DNA of 64,000 nucleotides from Aromatoleum diolicum (GCF_012910955.1 NZ_WTVQ01000004.1:124001-188000); one strand, 5' to 3'. Counted from the first letter of the stretch, positions 39,129 to 49,167 are shown. Made by a program: numbers and translations. The notes: a model not told the origin generated them from the letters alone.

Positions 39129-40189
39129 GCCTCGCCGGAACGATCATGAAGGGCTACGTGCGCCCGCTGGACCTCAAGCACGGACGCGTCGACATGGGGC
39201 ACGGCGCCGGTGGGCGCGCGATGGCGCAGCTGATCTCCGAACTCTTCGCCGCCGCCTTCGCCAACGAGCACCTCGAACGCGGCGACGACGGCGCGGTGTT
39301 GCCGGCCCCCGCGCCGGGCGAACGCCTCGTCGTCGCCACCGACGCCCACGTCGTCAGCCCGCTGTTCTTCCCCGGCGGCGACATCGGCTGCCTGTCGGTG
39401 CATGGCACGATCAACGACCTCGCGGTGATGGGCGCACGCCCGCTGTATCTCGCCGCGAGTTTCATCCTCGAGGAAGGCTTCGCGCTGGCGGAGCTCGCGC
39501 GCATTGTCGCGTCGATGGCCCGCGCCTCGCGCGAGGCGGGCGTGCCGGTCGTCACCGGCGACACCAAGGTCGTCGAACAAGGGAAGGGCGACGGCGTGTT
39601 CATCACGACGACGGGCGTCGGCGCGCTGCCCGCCGGGCGCGACATCGGCGGCGCGAACGCGCGGCCCGGCGACGCCATCCTCGTCTCCGGCACGCTGGGC
39701 GACCACGGCATGGCCATCATGGCGCAACGCGAATCGCTCGCCTTCGAGTCCGAGATCGCCTCCGACACTGCGGCGCTGCACGGCCTCATCGAGACGATGC
39801 TGACCGCGGTGGCGTCGATCCGCGTGCTGCGCGACCCGACGCGCGGCGGACTCGCGACGACGCTCAACGAGATCGCGACCCAGTCGGGCGTCGGCATGGA
39901 ACTCGACGAAGCCGCGATCCCCGTCCAGCCCCAGGTCGCCGCCGCTTGCGAACTGCTGGGCCTCGACCCGCTGTATGTCGCGAACGAAGGCAAGCTGATC
40001 GCGATCTGCCCGGTCGAGGACGCCGAGCGCCTCCTCGCCGTGATGCGCGCGCATCCGCTCGGCGAACGTGCCGCGCGCATCGGCACCGTCACCGCCGACC
40101 CGAACGCCTTCGTGCAGATCCGCACCGCCTTCGGCGGCCGGCGCATGGTCGATTGGCTCTCCGGCGAGCAACTGCCGCGCATCTGCTAG
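39125..40189 (+). CDS. hypE: Carbamoyl dehydratase HypE
   Basis: HypE dehydrates the carbamoyl group on its C-terminal cysteine to thiocyanate, the cyanide donor. The 354-residue AIR-synthase-fold protein starts [11 protein letters not shown], has the GHGAGGRAM ATP-loop and DPTRGGLATTLNEIA, and ends PRIC with the required terminal Cys. The long frame upstream of this start is a shadow of hypD. It precedes hypX by 7 bases. Confidence 0.97.
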   Translation: MSLAGTIMKGYVRPLDLKHGRVDMGHGAGGRAMAQLISELFAAAFANEHLERGDDGAVLPAPAPGERLVVATDAHVVSPLFFPGGDIGCLSVHGTINDLAVMGARPLYLAASFILEEGFALAELARIVASMARASREAGVPVVTGDTKVVEQGKGDGVFITTTGVGALPAGRDIGGANARPGDAILVSGTLGDHGMAIMAQRESLAFESEIASDTAALHGLIETMLTAVASIRVLRDPTRGGLATTLNEIATQSGVGMELDEAAIPVQPQVAAACELLGLDPLYVANEGKLIAICPVEDAERLLAVMRAHPLGERAARIGTVTADPNAFVQIRTAFGGRRMVDWLSGEQLPRIC

Positions 40190-40196
40190 AAAGATC

Positions 40197-42134
40197 ATGC
40201 AGATGCGCATCCTGCTCCTCACGCACAGCTTCAACAGCCTCACCCAGCGGCTGTACGCCGAACTGAAGGCGGACGGCCACGAGCTGTCGGTCGAGTTCGA
40301 CATCGCCGACCGCGTCGCCGAGGAAGCCGTCGCACTGTTCCAACCAGACGTGATCCTCGCCCCCCTCCTCAAGCGTGCCGTGCCTGAATCGATCTGGTCG
40401 CGGCATCTCACCCTGATCGTGCATCCCGGCATCGTCGGCGACCGCGGCCCGTCGGCGCTCGACTGGGCGTTCGCGAACAATGAAGCGGACTGGGGCGTCA
40501 CCGTCCTGCAGGCCGAAGCCGAGATGGATGCGGGCCCCGTGTGGGCGAGCGTGCGCTTTCCGATGCGCGACGCGACGAAGGCGAGCCTCTACCGCAACGA
40601 AGTCACGGCCACCGCCGTGTTGGCGGTGAGGACTGCTCTAGGAAACATCCCCGACTGGCGCGCCGGAAACTGGTCCCCCACTGCGCTCGCCGGGATCTTC
40701 GCAAGCGTCGGGCAACGCCCCGGGAACAACAGCGCACAAGACAACGAAAAACGATCCAGTCCTGCACGCAGCAGCCCCCTTCGGGCGCTGTCTCGTGCTG
40801 AGGCGTTCGCCACGCGTCCAACGAAGCACGAGACAGCGCCCGGAGGGCGCGGTTTAGCGCCGGCTCAAACAACGATCGGCGTCGAACGCCCGCTGATGAA
40901 GCAGTCCGACCGCGCCATCGATTGGGCCCACGACACGACCAAAACCGTCCTGCAGAAACTCCGCGCCGCCGACGGCTTCCCTGGCGTCGCCGACTCCCTG
41001 TTCGGCATTCCCTGCCACCTCTTCGACGCCCACCCCGCGACGCCCGACGAATTCTTCCCCGCCGCCCCCGGTGAAACCATCGCCCGCCGCGACGGCGCCA
41101 TCCTGCGCGCAACCCGCGACGGCGCCGTCTGGATCGGCCACGTCAAGCGCGCCGACGGCGACCACCCCTTCAAGCTCCCCGCGACCGTCGCCTTCGTCGC
41201 CGAAGCCGCCGAGCTGCCCGAACTCGCGGTCCCGCTGTTGCGCGACGCGGACGACACGCGCTGGAGCGAACTGCGCTACCGCGAAAGCCCCGACGGCACG
41301 GTTGGCTTCCTCGCGTTCGATTTCTACAACGGCGCGATGGCCACCGACCAGTGCCGCCGCCTCGTCGCGGCCATCGACTTCGCCCGCCGCCGCCCGACCC
41401 GTGTGCTCGTGCTCGAAGGTGGGAGCGACTTCTGGTCCAACGGAATCCACCTCAACCGCATCGAGGCCGCGGCCTCCCCGGCCGACGAATCCTGGGCCAA
41501 CATCAACGCGATGAACGACGTCTGCCTCGCGCTGCTCACGCTCACCGACCGGGTCACGATCGCCGCGCTGCGCGGCAACGCCGGGGCAGGGGGCTGCTTC
41601 CTCGCGCTCGCAGCCGACCTCGTGTGGGCGCGAGATGGCATCGTGCTCAATCCGCACTACAAAAACATGGGCAACCTGTTCGGCTCCGAATATTGGACCT
41701 ACCTGCTACCGCGCCGTGTCGGTAGCGAAGCTATCCGCCGCATCATGGGCAACCGCCTGCCGCTCCTCGCGCGCGACGCCCGCGCCGCAGGGCTCGCGGA
41801 TGCCGTCTTCAGCCCGGATCTGGCGACCTTCGAGACCGAAGTCGGGCGCCACGCCGCCGCGCTCGCCACCGACCCGACGCTCCCCGAGCGCAGCGCAGAA
41901 AAAGCCGCCCGCCGCGCCACCGACGAAGTCGAAAAACCGCTTGCCGCTTACCGCGAAGAAGAACTCGCCGCGATGCGCCGCAACTTTTATGGCTTCGACC
42001 CCAGCTACCACGTCGCGCGCTACCATTTCGTAATGAAGAGCCCGCAATCCTGGACCCCGCGCCACCTCGCGCGCCACCGCGACCTTGGCTGGCAGGCCCC
42101 CGCCGCTAATCCCTCAACGGCATCGTCCCGATAG
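40197..42134 (+). CDS. hypX: HypX (HoxX), CO-ligand synthesis in air
   Basis: HypX makes the CO ligand of the NiFe site under aerobic conditions from a formyl group on CoA. The 645-residue protein starts MQMRILLLTHSF, with a formyl-transferase-like N domain (about 1-180) and an enoyl-CoA hydratase-like C domain (about 300-580) with GGSDFWSNGIHLN and NAGAGGCFLALAADL. A stretch of about 40 residues between them (about 165-225) is unlike HoxX and is encoded by a palindromic DNA insert. Length exceeds typical HypX (near 600) by roughly that amount. A second ATG at 40203 would also fit. Confidence 0.9.
   Translation: MQMRILLLTHSFNSLTQRLYAELKADGHELSVEFDIADRVAEEAVALFQPDVILAPLLKRAVPESIWSRHLTLIVHPGIVGDRGPSALDWAFANNEADWGVTVLQAEAEMDAGPVWASVRFPMRDATKASLYRNEVTATAVLAVRTALGNIPDWRAGNWSPTALAGIFASVGQRPGNNSAQDNEKRSSPARSSPLRALSRAEAFATRPTKHETAPGGRGLAPAQTTIGVERPLMKQSDRAIDWAHDTTKTVLQKLRAADGFPGVADSLFGIPCHLFDAHPATPDEFFPAAPGETIARRDGAILRATRDGAVWIGHVKRADGDHPFKLPATVAFVAEAAELPELAVPLLRDADDTRWSELRYRESPDGTVGFLAFDFYNGAMATDQCRRLVAAIDFARRRPTRVLVLEGGSDFWSNGIHLNRIEAAASPADESWANINAMNDVCLALLTLTDRVTIAALRGNAGAGGCFLALAADLVWARDGIVLNPHYKNMGNLFGSEYWTYLLPRRVGSEAIRRIMGNRLPLLARDARAAGLADAVFSPDLATFETEVGRHAAALATDPTLPERSAEKAARRATDEVEKPLAAYREEELAAMRRNFYGFDPSYHVARYHFVMKSPQSWTPRHLARHRDLGWQAPAANPSTASSR
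40783..40841. repeat. Palindromic element inserted in frame in hypX
   Basis: GGGCGCTGTCTCGTGCT (40783-40799) is repeated perfectly inverted at 40825-40841, around a 25-base loop. The match continues outward with one mismatch (CCCTTC against GGAGGG), making a REP-like hairpin. It sits inside the hypX reading frame, in the linker between its two enzyme domains, and leaves the frame open. No second copy was recognised in this window. Confidence 0.75.
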
Positions 42135-42141
42135 GCGTGGA

Positions 42142-43776
42142 TCAACCATCGGTGCGGAAGCGCCGGACCAGGTTGTGCAGCCGCGATGCGGTGTCCTCCA
42201 TCGATGCGGCCACTTCGGCCGATTGCTTCACGGCCGCATGATTGTCTTCCGCCATTCGGGCAATCTGCTCGACGTTCTGGGCGATACCCTGACTGGCGGC
42301 ACGCTGCTCGATCACCGCGTTGGCAATGTCATTCATGCCGCGATTGGCCTTGGCTACCGAATCGTCGGCCGCCGACAATGTCTTGACCACGCGCTCCACG
42401 CACGCATGGCTTTGTTCCAGGGCCTGCAGACCTTTCTGGATGGCTTTTTCGACTTCGCCCGAACGTCCACCCAGCCCGATCGTGACTTTCTCGATCTGTA
42501 CTGCTGAATGCGAGGAGCGTTCGGCCAGTTTTCTGACCTCGTCGGCAACCACCGCGAATCCGCGCCCCTGTTCGCCCGCTCGAGCGGCCTCGATCGCCGC
42601 GTTGAGCGCAAGCAGGTTGGTCTGGTCCGCGATCTCGCGCACTTGCCGCGTCATCGACGTGATCGTCGCGGTGCTCTCGATAAAAGCCGCCGCGGACTCT
42701 GCGATCGCGTGCACCGCCGATTCGACGTCGTCGACTTCCCGAACCAGTTTGTCCAGGTTGTCATGACTCTCGCGGGTGCGGTCCTGCGCGCCGCGCGACA
42801 GATCGCGTACTTCTTCGGCGCTTGCAGCGACGGCCGCAATGCTCACGGTCAGTTCCTCGATCGTCGCCGCCGCGGTTTCCGATGCCTCGCTCTGCGCGGA
42901 AGCGCGTCCTTCCCCGTTTCGCGCCGATTCCGCGAGCCGCGCGGCCGCGCCATTGAGCGCATCCGAATCATTCTTAAGTTCGATGATGATCTGTTGCAGC
43001 GTGCTCATGAAAGAGTTGAATGATCGCGCGCTGCCCGAAATTTCATCGTCGCCTTCCGCAGGAAGCCGCTTGCGCACATCCGCGTCACCGGACGCGAGTT
43101 CCTGCGTGAAGCGGGTCAGGCTGTGCAAGCGTTGCGAAATGCTACGCAGGGTCAGGATGCTAAACAGCAACAACAACGGCAGGGCAATGCCCAGCGCGCC
43201 GAGCGTCATTTGCTTCTGGCGCGCGCCAGCGGAGATGGCCTCGTCGCGGGTGCGTTTGGTTTCTTCGACGAGACGGTCGCTGACCTTTTCCAGCTTCCCT
43301 TCCAATTCCGTAAACAGCTCGTCGAAGTGCGGCTTCTTCGCGAAAGCCGCGTCATTCTGTTCGAGTGACAGGCGAACAAGTTCCTCTGCGCCCTTCGTGT
43401 AGGCCTCGAGCGGGGTGTCGGACTGCGCGATCGCCTGCTTGATTTCCGCCGAAATCGGTAACGCCGCCAATGAGGCAACGTTGGACTTTATCGACGCTGC
43501 GTGCTCGGCCACGTCGGCCACTGCAGCCTTGTGTGCGGCGGGGTCATTGCGCAAACCGGCCAGCAGCGCTGCCTGGACGTCGCTGTTGAGCGCGTCGTGG
43601 AACATGTCGGTTTCGACATGAAAACGGATCGCCTCCGCGTATGTCGCAGAAACCTCGTTGGCTTCCGATAGCTTTACCGTCGAGGTGTAGCCGATGAGTC
43701 CGACGCCGAGCGTCAGCGCAATCGAAATTGCGGCGGAACCCAGCAATTTCTGTTTGATCGTGAGCGTGTGAGCCAT
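42142..43776 (-). CDS. Methyl-accepting chemotaxis protein
   Basis: A 544-residue chemoreceptor with membrane helices at about 13-30 and 190-212 flanking a helical periplasmic sensor domain (four-helix-bundle type). A HAMP domain (about 213-265) and a long cytoplasmic coiled coil follow, with the hairpin tip [20 protein letters not shown] (about 385-404). No C-terminal CheR-binding pentapeptide is seen. The ligand is unknown. It converges with hypX (7-base gap) and appears to have a sigma-28-type promoter. Confidence 0.92.
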   Translation of the reverse strand: MAHTLTIKQKLLGSAAISIALTLGVGLIGYTSTVKLSEANEVSATYAEAIRFHVETDMFHDALNSDVQAALLAGLRNDPAAHKAAVADVAEHAASIKSNVASLAALPISAEIKQAIAQSDTPLEAYTKGAEELVRLSLEQNDAAFAKKPHFDELFTELEGKLEKVSDRLVEETKRTRDEAISAGARQKQMTLGALGIALPLLLLFSILTLRSISQRLHSLTRFTQELASGDADVRKRLPAEGDDEISGSARSFNSFMSTLQQIIIELKNDSDALNGAAARLAESARNGEGRASAQSEASETAAATIEELTVSIAAVAASAEEVRDLSRGAQDRTRESHDNLDKLVREVDDVESAVHAIAESAAAFIESTATITSMTRQVREIADQTNLLALNAAIEAARAGEQGRGFAVVADEVRKLAERSSHSAVQIEKVTIGLGGRSGEVEKAIQKGLQALEQSHACVERVVKTLSAADDSVAKANRGMNDIANAVIEQRAASQGIAQNVEQIARMAEDNHAAVKQSAEVAASMEDTASRLHNLVRRFRTDG

Positions 43777-43914
43777 TTTTTGCGGTTCCAGGGCGAGGTG
43801 TCCAGGTGCAGCGGTCGCGCACTAGCGCAAGCGATCAGCTGCTGGCGCGATGTTGCCGTGTCGGGCGAAACGCCCCCACGGTGCAGGGGCGCTACGGCTT
43901 TCACGATGCAAGCT

Positions 43915-43941
43915 GCTACGGCACTTACGGTACAAACTTTA
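43915..43941 (-). promoter_or_regulatory. Candidate sigma-28 (FliA) promoter of the chemoreceptor gene
   Basis: Read on the minus strand, TAAAGTTT (complement of 43934-43941) is followed after exactly 11 bases by GCCGTAGC (complement of 43915-43922). This equals the FliA consensus at -35 and the GCCG core at -10, but the last four bases differ. It lies about 140 bases upstream of the gene start. Confidence 0.5.
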
Positions 43942-44034
43942 ACTGTTTGCTGCGACGGGGGTTTGGTTCCTGATAAGGCTTGCTCGTGACTCCCGCGTTT
44001 GGAGCTTGTATCTCCCGCGGCGTTGTACTAAATT

Positions 44035-44048
44035 ACTGACTAGTCAGT
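44035..44048. promoter_or_regulatory. TetR-family operator
   Basis: ACTGACTAGTCAGT is a perfect 14-base palindrome, with an extra TCAGTAG beside it that extends the symmetry. It lies just downstream of a possible promoter (TTGTAT at 44006-44011, 17 bases, TAAATT at 44029-44034) and 82 bases before the TetR gene, so autoregulation of the efflux operon is likely. The rest of the 353-base gap back to the chemoreceptor shows only the candidate sigma-28 site. Confidence 0.7.
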
Positions 44049-44129
44049 CAGTAGTCTGAGGCTCGCACGCCGGCTCGGGTGATGGCGCATGTTGTTCTCA
44101 CCCCTCTCGCTCAATACCAATGGTGTGAC

Positions 44130-44786
44130 ATGACCGATGCCGTGACAGGCAATGCTTCGCGCCGCCGCCGCAAGGAGGCGCGCCCCCAGGAGCTGACGGC
44201 CGCCGCGCTGGCCTTGTTCGTCGAAAAGGGCTTCGCGGCAACCCGGCTCGACGAGATCGCAGCACGCGCCGGGGTTTCGAAAGGCACCCTGTACCTCTAT
44301 TTCGACAGCAAGGAAGCGCTGTTCAAGGCGGTCATCCAGGAAGGTGTCGTACCCGCGATCGAGGCCGGCGAAGCCCTGCTCGACGCGCACGACGATCCGG
44401 TCGTCCTGCTGCGCGCGATTCTGCTCGGCTGGTGGGAGCGCATCGGCAACACCGAACTGGGCGGCATCCCCAAGCTGATGATGTCGGAAGCGCGCAATTT
44501 CCCGGAGGTCGCCGTGTTTTACGACCAGGCCGTGATCCAGCGCGGACTCGGGCTCGTGCGCGCGGCGATCTCGCGCGGCATTGCGCGCGGCGTGTTCCGC
44601 GCCGTCGATCTCGACACCATCGGCCCCGTGCTGATCGCCCCGCTGCTGCACCTGGCCTTGTGGCGGCATTCATACGCCTCGTGCTGCGGACGCGACACCA
44701 ATGTCGAGCGCTACCTGCAGACCTGTCTCGACGTCACGCTCAACGGTCTGCTGCGGACGCCGCCAAATTCGGGAGATATCCAGTGA
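44130..44786 (+). CDS. TetR-family repressor of the RND efflux operon
   Basis: A 218-residue repressor with the TetR helix-turn-helix near the N-terminus (ALFVEKGFAATRLDEIAARAG, then VSKGTLYLYFDSKEALF). A C-terminal TetR_C domain follows that resembles regulators of multidrug pumps. Starts at MTDAVTG are preferred; an upstream ATG at 44082 would add 16 residues. Its stop overlaps the start of the membrane-fusion gene, so it is part of the operon it probably controls through the palindrome at 44035-44048. Confidence 0.85.
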   Translation: MTDAVTGNASRRRRKEARPQELTAAALALFVEKGFAATRLDEIAARAGVSKGTLYLYFDSKEALFKAVIQEGVVPAIEAGEALLDAHDDPVVLLRAILLGWWERIGNTELGGIPKLMMSEARNFPEVAVFYDQAVIQRGLGLVRAAISRGIARGVFRAVDLDTIGPVLIAPLLHLALWRHSYASCCGRDTNVERYLQTCLDVTLNGLLRTPPNSGDIQ

Positions 44787-45871
44787 AGGCTTTCCTTGGC
44801 GTACTTGCTGCGGCATTGCTCGCCGCCTGTTCGGGGCCGCCGCCGGCGGACAAGCCGGCGCGCGCGGTGCTGGTGCGCACCCTGGCCGATACGGCGGGAG
44901 CGCCGTCGCTTAGCGTGTATACGGGCGAAGTGAAGGCCCGACACGAAGCCGACCTTGCCTTTCGCATCGGTGGCAAGATCATCGAACGTCGCGTTGATGT
45001 CGGCGCCCGCGTGCAGCGCGGACAGGTGCTGGCGCGCCTCGACCCGCAGGACGCGCAACTCGCTGCCAGTGCGGCCGGCGCCCAGGTCGCTGCGGCCGAG
45101 GCCGACACCGCGCTCGCCCGCGCCGAACTCGCACGCAGCGAAAGCCTTCACGCACGCAATTTCGTCAGCGCCACCGCACTCGACAGCCGCCGCACCGCGC
45201 TGCAGGCCGCCGAGGCCCGTTTGCGCCAGGCCCGCGCGCAGGCCGCCAGCGCCGGCAATCAGGCGCAATATGCGACGCTCGTCGCCGACCACGAAGGCGT
45301 CGTCACGGCGGCGCCCGCAGAGGTCGGGCAGGTTGTCGCCGCCGGCCAGGCAGTGCTGCGTGTCGCCCGCCCCGACGAGCGCGAAGTGCTGATCTACCTG
45401 CCCGAAAGCCGCATCGCCGCGGCGCAGGCAGGCGCCCCCGCAACGGTGCGTGCCTGGGCGCAGCCTGGACGCGACTACCCCGCGCAGGTGCGCGAGATCG
45501 CCCCCGCGGCTGACCCCGCGACCCGCTCGTACGCCGTGCGGGTCAGCGTCAATGGCGCCGATGCCGCGCTACCCCTCGGCGCCACCGCAAGCGTCGTCTT
45601 CGCCGTGGCGTCGGACAGGCAGGCCCTGTTGCCGCTAAGTGCCGTCACCCGCATCGACGATCACGCAACCGTCTGGCTCGTGGATGAGTCCTTGCAGCTG
45701 CATCCGGTCGAAGTGCAGACGGGCGAATTCCGCGAAGATGGTGTCGTGATCCGCTCCGGCCTGCCGCCCGGCGCGCGTGTCGTGCTGACCGGCGTGCATC
45801 GTCTGGTCGCGGGCGAAACCGTTCGTGTTGTGGACGAAAGCGCACCGGTGGCGCTGGACGTGCGCAAATGA
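44783..45871 (+). CDS. RND efflux periplasmic adaptor (membrane-fusion lipoprotein)
   Basis: A 362-residue lipoprotein starting with GTG (overlapping the tetR stop, GTGA). The lipobox LLAACS puts the lipidated Cys at about residue 15. It has the barrel-sandwich halves (RIGGKIIERRVDVGARVQRGQVLARLD and VTAAPAEVGQVVAAGQ) around an alpha hairpin (about 85-150) and beta domains after. It links the inner-membrane pump to an outer-membrane channel. It overlaps the pump gene by 4 bases. Confidence 0.93.
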   Translation: MKAFLGVLAAALLAACSGPPPADKPARAVLVRTLADTAGAPSLSVYTGEVKARHEADLAFRIGGKIIERRVDVGARVQRGQVLARLDPQDAQLAASAAGAQVAAAEADTALARAELARSESLHARNFVSATALDSRRTALQAAEARLRQARAQAASAGNQAQYATLVADHEGVVTAAPAEVGQVVAAGQAVLRVARPDEREVLIYLPESRIAAAQAGAPATVRAWAQPGRDYPAQVREIAPAADPATRSYAVRVSVNGADAALPLGATASVVFAVASDRQALLPLSAVTRIDDHATVWLVDESLQLHPVEVQTGEFREDGVVIRSGLPPGARVVLTGVHRLVAGETVRVVDESAPVALDVRK

Positions 45872-48800
45872 GCGACGCCGCCCACGCGCCGGAAGGGCGC
45901 TTCAACATTTCTGCATGGGGGCTGCGCCATCAGTCGCTGGTGCTGTACTTCATGGCCGTGCTCGCCATCATTGGCCTGTATTCCTACACCCGCCTCGGCC
46001 AGTCGGAAGATCCGCCCTTTACCTTCAAGGTGATGGTGATCCGCACCGAATGGCCGGGCTCCGGCGCCGAAGAGGTGGCGCGTCAGGTCACCGACAAGAT
46101 CGAGAAGAAACTCCAGGAAGTCGCGCAGGTGGACGTGCTGCGCAGTTTCTCGCGACCGGGCGAATCGATGGTGTTCTTCCTCGCCAAGGATTCCACGCCG
46201 GCGCGCGAGATGCCGGAGGTCTGGTACCAGGTACGCAAGAAGATCGGCGACATCCGCCACACGCTACCGCAGGGCATCGTCGGCCCGAGCTTCAACGACG
46301 AATTTGGTGACACCTACGGCAACATCTTCGCCCTGGTCGGCGAGGGTCTCGACGATGCCGATCTGAAGCGCTACGCCGAAGCGATCCGCAGCGAGCTGCT
46401 GCGCGTGCCCGATGTCGCCAAGGTGAGCTTCTTCGGCGAACAGCCGCAACGTGTCTATATCGAACTGTCGAACACCAAGCTCGCCACGTTCGGCTTGTCG
46501 GTGCGCGACATCGTTGCCGCGCTGGCGGGGCAGAACGCCACGGCCGGAGCCGGCTTCTTCGAGACCGCCGACGAGCGCGTGTGGTTGCGCCCGAGCGGCG
46601 CCTTCGAAGATCTCGACGCCATCCGCGACACCGTGATCCGCGCCCAGGGCCGCAGCTTCCGCCTCGGCGACGTCGCCGACGTGCGCCGCGGTTTCGCCGA
46701 TCCGCCGCGCGAGCGCATGCGCTTCAAGGGCCAGGATGCGTTCGGCATCGGCGTGTCGATGCGCGCGGGCGGCGACATCGTCGCGCTGGGCCGCCATCTC
46801 GACGACGCCGTCGCGCGCATCGAAGCGCAATTGCCGGTCGGCGTGCGTTTCGAACGCGTCGCCGACCAGCCGCGAGCCGTGTCGCGCTCGGTGGGCGAAT
46901 TCGTGCAGGTGCTGACCGAGGCGGTCGTCATCGTCATGGCGGTCAGCCTGCTGTCGCTGGGTCTGCGCACCGGCGTCGTGGTGCTGGTGATCATCCCGGT
47001 GGTGCTCGCCATCACCTTCCTGTTCATGCATCTGTTCAACATCGGTCTGCACAAGATCTCGCTCGGCGCGTTGATCCTCGCACTCGGTCTGCTGGTCGAC
47101 GACGCCATCATCGCCGTCGAAATGATGGCGACGAAGATGGAGGAGGGCTGGGAGCGTGCCAAGGCCGCGAGCTTCGCCTACACCTCGACGTCCATGCCGA
47201 TGCTGTCAGGAACGCTGGTCACCGCCGCGGGCTTCCTGCCGATCGCCACCGCCGCATCGTCCACCGGCGAATACACGCGCTCGATCTTCCAGGTCACGGT
47301 GATCGCGCTGCTGGTGTCGTGGATCGCCGCAGTGCTGTTCGTGCCCTGGCTCGGCTTCCACCTGCTGCCCGACTTCCGCGCGCAGAAGCAGAACGGCAAG
47401 CCCTCGCTGCTGGCACGCACGCTCGGTCGACTTTCGCCGCGCCTCGGCCGCCGGCTGGCTGACCGTGCCGCGCATGCCCACGAGCTGCACGACGAGTACG
47501 CGATCTACCACACGCGTTTCTACACCCGCTTCCGCGCCCTCGTGGATGCCTGCGTCGCCCACCGCTGGCGCGTCATCGTGCTGACGATCCTCATTTTCGT
47601 CGGCTCGCTCGTGGTGTTCGGGCGTTTCGTGCCGCAGCAGTTTTTCCCCGATTCGACGCGTCCCGAACTGCTGATCGACCTGCGCTTGGCCGAAGGCGCC
47701 TCGCACCCGGCCACCGAGCGCGCCGTCAAGCGTGTGGAAGCCTTCCTCGACGAACAGCCGGGCATCGACAATTACGTCGCCTGGGTCGGCGGTGGCAGCC
47801 CGCGCTTCTATCTGCCGCTCGACCAGCAACTGCCGCAGACAAGCTTCGCCCAGTTCGTCGTCCTCACCGAAGGTCCGGCCGCGCGCGAAGCCTTGCGCAC
47901 GAAACTGATCGAGCTGTTCGATCACGCTCCGGCAGAGTTCATCGGCGTCGTCAATCGCCTGGAAAACGGCCCGCCGGTAGGCTTCCCGGTGCAGTACCGC
48001 GTCAGCGGCCAGGATCTCGACGAAGTGCGCCGCACCGCGCACCAGGTCGCCAAGGCAATGCGCACGCATCAACAACTCGCCAACGTCCATCTCGACTGGG
48101 AGGAGCCTTCCAAGCGCGTGCGCCTGAAAGTCGACCAGGACAAGGCGCGCCTGCTCGGCCTCACCAGCCAGGACGTCGCGACGCTGCTCAACACCTCGTT
48201 GCAGGGACTCACCGTCACGCAGTTTCGCGACGGCACCGAAACCATCGATGTCATGCTGCGCGGCGCCGAATCCGAGCGCGTGCATCTGGGCCTGCTGCCT
48301 GACCTCGCGATTCCCGCTGCGAACAGCCGTAGCGTCTCGCTCGCGCAGATCGCCACCGCCGAATACGGTTTCGAACAGGGCGTGATCTGGCGCCGCAACC
48401 GCATCCCGACCGTCACTGTGCGTGCCAACCTGTATGGCACCGTGCAGCCCTCGCAGGTCGTCGCGCAACTCGCCCAGCCGATCGCCGGCATCCAGGCGGC
48501 GCTGCCGCTCGGCTACCGCGTCGAGGTCGGCGGGGCGGTGGAGGAGAGCGCCAAAGGGGGCGGTTCGGTTGCCGTCGGCATGCCGCTGTTCCTCATCGTC
48601 GTATTCACCGTGCTGATGCTCCAGCTCCAGAGCTTCTCGCTGGTCGCGATGGTGATTCTCACGGCGCCGCTCGGCATGATCGGCGTCACCGCCTTCCTGC
48701 TGGCCTTCAACAAACCCTTCGGCTTCGTCGCCATGCTCGGCACCATCGCGCTGTCCGGCATGATCATGCGCAACTCGGTGATCCTCATCGACCAGATCCG

Positions 48801-49095
48801 CCAGGACCGCGAAGCCGGCCGCAGCGCCTGGGACGCCATCGTGGAATCGACGGTGCGCCGCTTTCGCCCCATCATGTTGACCGCTGCCGCCGCGATTCTC
48901 GCGATGATCCCCTTGTCGCGCAGCGCCTTCTTCGGTCCCATGGCGGTCGCGATCATGGGCGGACTCACGGTCGCCACGATCCTCACGATGCTCTTTCTGC
49001 CTGCGCTCTATGCCGCCTGGTATCGCGTGCGCCGCGAACCCGAAGCCCCGCGCGGACAATCACCGACAGGTATCGCAACGCAGCAAGTGCGTTAG
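45868..49095 (+). CDS. RND efflux pump inner-membrane permease
   Basis: A 1075-residue proton-driven pump of the HAE/AcrB-like RND class, close to the TriC/MexK-type group. It has twelve membrane helices with two large periplasmic loops. LILALGLLVDDAIIAVE holds the paired Asp residues in helix 4, and the C-terminal half repeats the fold. Substrates are unknown. It forms tetR-adaptor-pump; the channel may be the TolC protein at 50186. Confidence 0.95.
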   Translation: MSDAAHAPEGRFNISAWGLRHQSLVLYFMAVLAIIGLYSYTRLGQSEDPPFTFKVMVIRTEWPGSGAEEVARQVTDKIEKKLQEVAQVDVLRSFSRPGESMVFFLAKDSTPAREMPEVWYQVRKKIGDIRHTLPQGIVGPSFNDEFGDTYGNIFALVGEGLDDADLKRYAEAIRSELLRVPDVAKVSFFGEQPQRVYIELSNTKLATFGLSVRDIVAALAGQNATAGAGFFETADERVWLRPSGAFEDLDAIRDTVIRAQGRSFRLGDVADVRRGFADPPRERMRFKGQDAFGIGVSMRAGGDIVALGRHLDDAVARIEAQLPVGVRFERVADQPRAVSRSVGEFVQVLTEAVVIVMAVSLLSLGLRTGVVVLVIIPVVLAITFLFMHLFNIGLHKISLGALILALGLLVDDAIIAVEMMATKMEEGWERAKAASFAYTSTSMPMLSGTLVTAAGFLPIATAASSTGEYTRSIFQVTVIALLVSWIAAVLFVPWLGFHLLPDFRAQKQNGKPSLLARTLGRLSPRLGRRLADRAAHAHELHDEYAIYHTRFYTRFRALVDACVAHRWRVIVLTILIFVGSLVVFGRFVPQQFFPDSTRPELLIDLRLAEGASHPATERAVKRVEAFLDEQPGIDNYVAWVGGGSPRFYLPLDQQLPQTSFAQFVVLTEGPAAREALRTKLIELFDHAPAEFIGVVNRLENGPPVGFPVQYRVSGQDLDEVRRTAHQVAKAMRTHQQLANVHLDWEEPSKRVRLKVDQDKARLLGLTSQDVATLLNTSLQGLTVTQFRDGTETIDVMLRGAESERVHLGLLPDLAIPAANSRSVSLAQIATAEYGFEQGVIWRRNRIPTVTVRANLYGTVQPSQVVAQLAQPIAGIQAALPLGYRVEVGGAVEESAKGGGSVAVGMPLFLIVVFTVLMLQLQSFSLVAMVILTAPLGMIGVTAFLLAFNKPFGFVAMLGTIALSGMIMRNSVILIDQIRQDREAGRSAWDAIVESTVRRFRPIMLTAAAAILAMIPLSRSAFFGPMAVAIMGGLTVATILTMLFLPALYAAWYRVRREPEAPRGQSPTGIATQQVR

Positions 49096-49167
49096 AATAC
49101 GAAAGTTTACCCAACTCGTCGCGCACTCCATTAGCGTGTGCTAATATTTGCACAGGAAGCCAATCCC

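Noticed and set aside
47206-49059. 617-codon open frame on the minus strand
   Set aside because: Antisense to the RND pump; no family features.
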